NCBI GenBank assembly: GCA_900321645.1
Contig: ONWZ01000070.1
Span: forward strand, 1 to 15,314
DNA: 15,314 bases
Origin: an uncultured Eubacteriales bacterium
Lineage (GTDB): Bacteria > Bacillota_I > Bacilli_A > RF39 > UBA660
Direction of reading: 5' to 3'
The notes under the pieces are model-generated. The model was not told where the DNA came from. It ran no database searches and worked only from the letters and a program-made list of their open reading frames with translations. A program made the translations under genes and the position numbers. This document shows, in pieces, positions 12,746 through 15,314 of the stretch; position 1 is the stretch's first letter, and each line of letters begins with the position of its first letter.

Positions 12746-15080
12746 AATTCCAATGCCATTCTCTTACCTCTTTCATATCAATACCATTTTTCATGATATA
12801 CATTTTATGTTCAATTAATTTGTTACGACATTCTTGGATTAATGCCGCACTACGATTGCCTAATTGTGGTAAATATTTTAAGGCATCAATTACTAAATGA
12901 TACCTATCTATTTTATTTTGAACTTTCATATCAAATGGCGTTGTAATAGTTCCTTCTTCAATATAACCATGAACATGTAAATTAGTATTCGCTCTTTTAT
13001 ATGTAAGTTGATGAATTAAATCTGGGTAGCCATGAAAATTAAAGATAATTGGTTTATCTTTGGTGAAGATTGAATCATATTCTTCGTCAGTTAAACCATG
13101 CGGATGTCTATCACTAGATTGTAACTTCATCAAATCTACGACGTTAACCATTCTGATTTTTATTTCTGGAAAATTTTCTCTTAGAATTGAAATGGCTGCC
13201 ATAGTTTCTAATGTAGGAGCATCGCCACATGATGCCATCACAATATCTGGTTCATGTCCTTCATCATTAGAGGCAAATTCCCATATGCCGACACCTTTAG
13301 TACAATGTTTAACGGCTTCATCCATCGTTAGCCATTGTGGACTAGGATGTTTTGAAGCAATAATTACATTAATATAATTTTTACTCTTTAAGCAATGATC
13401 CATACATGATAATAAACAGTTAGCATCTGGTGGTAAATACATTCTTGAAATTTCAGCTTTTTTAGTGGCTATATGATTTAGGAAGCCTGGGTCTTGATGG
13501 GTATAACCATTATGATCTTGTTGCCATACGTTAGAAGATAAAACATAGTTTAAACTAGCAATTGGTCTACGCCAAGGAATATCATTACATACTTTTAACC
13601 ATTTAGCATGTTGACTAGTCATCGAATCGACAATTCTAATGAATGCTTCATAACTATTAAATAGACCGTGTCTACCTGTTAATAAATATCCTTCAAGCAT
13701 TCCTTCACACATATGTTCTGAAAGAATACTGTCAATTACTCTTCCATCAGTTGACAAGAAATCATCAGTTTTAAGTTTCTTATCAATCCATCTACGATTA
13801 GTTTTTTCAAAGATTGCTCCCAAACGATTAGAAAGAGCTTCATCGGGACCAAAAATACGGAAATTCTTTTTATTTAGTGAAATAATATCACGTAAATATT
13901 TTCCAACTTCAGTCATATCGCTTTTTAAGACACTTCCGGGATATGGTACTTTAACTTGATATTTAGTGAAATCAGGCGTAACTAAATCACGAAGTAACAG
14001 TCCACCATTAGCAACCGGGTTAGCACCCATGCGTTTATTACCTTTAGGAATAGTATCTCTAATTTCTTTAATTAATTTACCATCTTTGTCAAATAATTCT
14101 TCAGGATGGTAGCTTTGTAACCATTTTTCTAAAACATTTAAATTCTTTTTATGTTCTTCATCTACTTGTAATGGTATTTGATGGGCTCTAAAAGTACCCT
14201 CTATTTGTTTGCCATCGACAATATTTGGTCCAGTCCATCCTTTAGGAGTTCTTAAGATTATCATTGGCCATATAGGTCTTTTGACACTATTGCCCTTTTT
14301 AATATTGCGAATATCTTTAATGACGTGATCTAAAGTCATCGCCATTTTCTTATGCATTTCCATAGGAACTTCGCCTTCGACAAAATATGGTTTATAACCA
14401 TAACCTGTAAATAATGATTCTAGTTCATTATCGGTCATTCTTCCTAAAATAGTGGGATTAGCAATCTTATAGCCATTTAAATGTAGAATTGGTAATACTA
14501 CTCCATCTGTTTTGGGATTGATAAATTTATTACCATGCCACGAAGTAGCTAATGGTCCTGTTTCAGCTTCACCATCACCAACGATACAAGCAGCAATTAA
14601 GCTAGGATTATCCATAACAGCGCCATATGCATGGGATAAACTATAGCCTAGTTCCCCACCCTCGTTAATTGAGCCTGGTGTTTCTGGAGCGACATGGCTT
14701 GATACTCCACCCGGGAAACTAAATTGTTTAAATAATCTTTGTAGTCCCTTTTCATCATACGTAATATTGGGATACATTTCACTATATGTCCCTTCTAGAT
14801 AAGTATTAGCAATTAAAGAATTGCCACCATGTCCGGGGCCAGATATATAGATCATATTTAAATCATATTTTTTAATAATTCTATTTAGATGGGTATAAAT
14901 AAAATTTTGACCAGGAACAGTACCCCAGTGGCCAACTAATTTATGTTTAATATCATCCAATGTTAGTTTTCTTCTTAATAGTGGATTGTCTAGTAAATAT
15001 AATTGGCCAACCGATAAGTAATTACTAGCTCTAAAATATTCATTTAACAAATTTAATTCTTTATTAGTTATATTTGCCAT
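12744..15080 (-). CDS. xfp: Phosphoketolase (xylulose-5-P/fructose-6-P type)
   Basis: This 778-residue cytoplasmic thiamine-diphosphate enzyme splits xylulose 5-phosphate (and often fructose 6-phosphate) with phosphate into acetyl phosphate and a sugar phosphate. It is the key step of the heterofermentative or bifid pathway and gives ATP through acetate kinase. Landmarks are HWGTVPGQNF (51-60), GPGHGG (81-86), the SINEGGELGYSLSHA block (137-151) and GDGEAETGPLATSWHGNKF (168-186), the cofactor-binding motif. Further blocks are CEGMLEGY...GRHGLFNSYEAF in the middle domain and HNGYTHQDPGFL later. Length is normal and no key motif is broken. Substrate preference cannot be decided. ATG 15080 follows AAAGAGGTGGCGT. 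The gene is monocistronic with its own promoter and terminator, and no ackA or pta is in view. Confidence 0.98.
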   Translation of the reverse strand: MANITNKELNLLNEYFRASNYLSVGQLYLLDNPLLRRKLTLDDIKHKLVGHWGTVPGQNFIYTHLNRIIKKYDLNMIYISGPGHGGNSLIANTYLEGTYSEMYPNITYDEKGLQRLFKQFSFPGGVSSHVAPETPGSINEGGELGYSLSHAYGAVMDNPSLIAACIVGDGEAETGPLATSWHGNKFINPKTDGVVLPILHLNGYKIANPTILGRMTDNELESLFTGYGYKPYFVEGEVPMEMHKKMAMTLDHVIKDIRNIKKGNSVKRPIWPMIILRTPKGWTGPNIVDGKQIEGTFRAHQIPLQVDEEHKKNLNVLEKWLQSYHPEELFDKDGKLIKEIRDTIPKGNKRMGANPVANGGLLLRDLVTPDFTKYQVKVPYPGSVLKSDMTEVGKYLRDIISLNKKNFRIFGPDEALSNRLGAIFEKTNRRWIDKKLKTDDFLSTDGRVIDSILSEHMCEGMLEGYLLTGRHGLFNSYEAFIRIVDSMTSQHAKWLKVCNDIPWRRPIASLNYVLSSNVWQQDHNGYTHQDPGFLNHIATKKAEISRMYLPPDANCLLSCMDHCLKSKNYINVIIASKHPSPQWLTMDEAVKHCTKGVGIWEFASNDEGHEPDIVMASCGDAPTLETMAAISILRENFPEIKIRMVNVVDLMKLQSSDRHPHGLTDEEYDSIFTKDKPIIFNFHGYPDLIHQLTYKRANTNLHVHGYIEEGTITTPFDMKVQNKIDRYHLVIDALKYLPQLGNRSAALIQECRNKLIEHKMYIMKNGIDMKEVREWHWN

Positions 15081-15106
15081 ACGCCACCTCTTTCTATTCT
15101 GATAAA

Positions 15107-15135
15107 ATTATAACAAAAAAAGCATCATTTGACAA
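15107..15135 (-). promoter_or_regulatory. Strong sigma-A promoter of the phosphoketolase gene
   Basis: On the minus strand, TTGTCA (15135-15130, five of six matches) stands 17 bases from a perfect TATAAT (15112-15107) preceded by TGT, an extended -10. It is among the best promoters in the window, in keeping with a central catabolic gene. Confidence 0.8.
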
Positions 15136-15141
15136 TGCTTT
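15115..15141 (-). terminator. Terminator-like hairpin inside the phosphoketolase promoter
   Basis: A seven-base-pair stem (15119-15125 with 15135-15141, AAAGCAT paired with ATGCTTT) has a nine-base loop and, on the minus strand, a run of seven T (15121-15115). It lies between the -35 and -10 boxes, with most of the -35 box in the loop. No minus-strand gene ends here, so what it would terminate is unknown. Confidence 0.5.
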
Positions 15142-15149
15142 ACATCAAT

Positions 15150-15185
15150 AATGTTTCCAATTAGGGAACGTTTTATCGTTTTTTC
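15150..15185 (+). terminator. Terminator-like hairpin in the right divergent region
   Basis: A stem with two G-U wobbles (15150-15158 with 15164-15172, core GTTTCC paired with GGGAAC, loop AATTA) is followed on the plus strand by TTTTATCG and six T (15171-15185). It would stop antisense transcription from the phosphoketolase side, and no plus-strand gene precedes it. The call is tentative. Confidence 0.35.
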
Positions 15186-15195
15186 TACTTTTATA

Positions 15196-15224
15196 TTGAC
15201 TTAGATATACTATTCTATTACGAT
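15196..15224 (+). promoter_or_regulatory. Candidate promoter for the right-edge gene
   Basis: TTGACT (15196-15201, five of six matches) and TACGAT (15219-15224, four of six) are separated by 17 bases. The predicted start near 15231 gives a leader of about 54 bases. The weak -10 leaves doubt. Confidence 0.4.
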
Positions 15225-15230
15225 GGGATT

Positions 15231-15284
15231 GGAACATTTAATAAGTTGGGTGGAGCCAAACTTCTTATGAAGGGAGGCGATAAT
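15231..15284 (+). promoter_or_regulatory. Structured 5' leader that may hide the ribosome binding site
   Basis: This stretch is richer in G than other intergenic DNA here. One fold pairs AAGTT (about 15243-15247) and GG with CC and AACTT (about 15256-15263). A competing fold pairs GCC (15255-15257) with GGC (15276-15278) and CTTC (15261-15264) with GAAG (15269-15272), which covers the Shine-Dalgarno GGGAGGC. The two cannot form together. No known riboswitch family was recognised. Confidence 0.35.
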
Positions 15285-15314
15285 ATGAACAAGAAAGATT
15301 TTTTAATTTTTACT
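15285..15314 (+). CDS. Start of an unidentified gene, partial
   Basis: ATG 15285 follows an excellent AGGGAGGCGATAAT ribosome site, and ten codons (MNKKDFLIFT) remain open to the window edge. This is too short to identify a family. The strong initiation site, the divergent position relative to xfp and the structured leader support a real gene. Confidence 0.55.
   Translation, partial: MNKKDFLIFT

Noticed and set aside
15241..15260. GGGTGGAGCC in the right-edge leader as a T-box antiterminator
   Set aside because: The T-box core needs a GGGTGGnACCGCG-like string and a specifier stem, and neither is present.
1..15314. Mollicute origin with UGA read as Trp
   Set aside because: All reading frames are full length with the standard code, Trp is encoded by TGG, and wall-synthesis genes are present.

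Overview
The window is a visibly AT-rich bacterial chromosome segment carrying one partial gene at each end and thirteen complete protein genes, eleven of the thirteen on the minus strand. The protein families (ComN-type regulator, fused SecDF, long bifunctional Rel, Dtd, EzrA, FtsW, phosphoketolase) and the strong Shine-Dalgarno sites point to a low-GC Bacillota, most likely in the class Bacilli. The cell should have a wall and divide by septation, because FtsW and EzrA are present, so it is not a wall-less mollicute. The reading frames fit the standard bacterial code, with UGA not read as Trp. All thirteen complete genes stop with TAA. Gene density and gene content suggest a small fermentative host-associated bacterium, but the sequence alone does not fix the genus.

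Left region (1-2805): a partial lipoprotein gene, a membrane-anchored protein with a DxNxDxxxE-type calcium-loop motif, and a protein resembling the PBECR4-type nuclease-like fold, all on the minus strand. A plus-strand two-domain protein with a PH-like fold follows, transcribed divergently from the PBECR4-like gene. None has a firm function.

Central region (2817-9131, minus strand): ftsW comes first on the map. Next is a compact operon read comN-secDF-rel-dtd, with one-base TAATG overlaps at two junctions and a strong terminator after dtd. Recalled gene order in Bacillus subtilis has the same genes in the same order (with recJ and apt between secDF and rel), so this is an ancestral Bacilli block in condensed form. 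It joins membrane protein export (SecDF), the stringent response (Rel) and translation quality control (Dtd).

Right-central region (9233-12644): a plus-strand RNHCP zinc-ribbon gene overlaps tail to tail with an operon of two low-complexity Asn/Pro/Gln-rich proteins. One is anchored by its N-terminus and the other by its C-terminus, and both are predicted to face the cytoplasm. Just upstream is ezrA, the septation ring regulator, itself a membrane-anchored cytoplasm-facing protein. This trio is the most interesting gene group here.

Right region (12744-15314): a phosphoketolase gene with a near-consensus promoter that contains a terminator-like hairpin between its -35 and -10. A divergent plus-strand gene begins at 15285 after a leader that can fold two mutually exclusive ways, one of them covering the ribosome binding site. 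No tRNA, rRNA, CRISPR array, insertion sequence or phage gene was seen. No gene-free stretch exceeds 300 bases; the longest is the 204-base divergent region 15081-15284.
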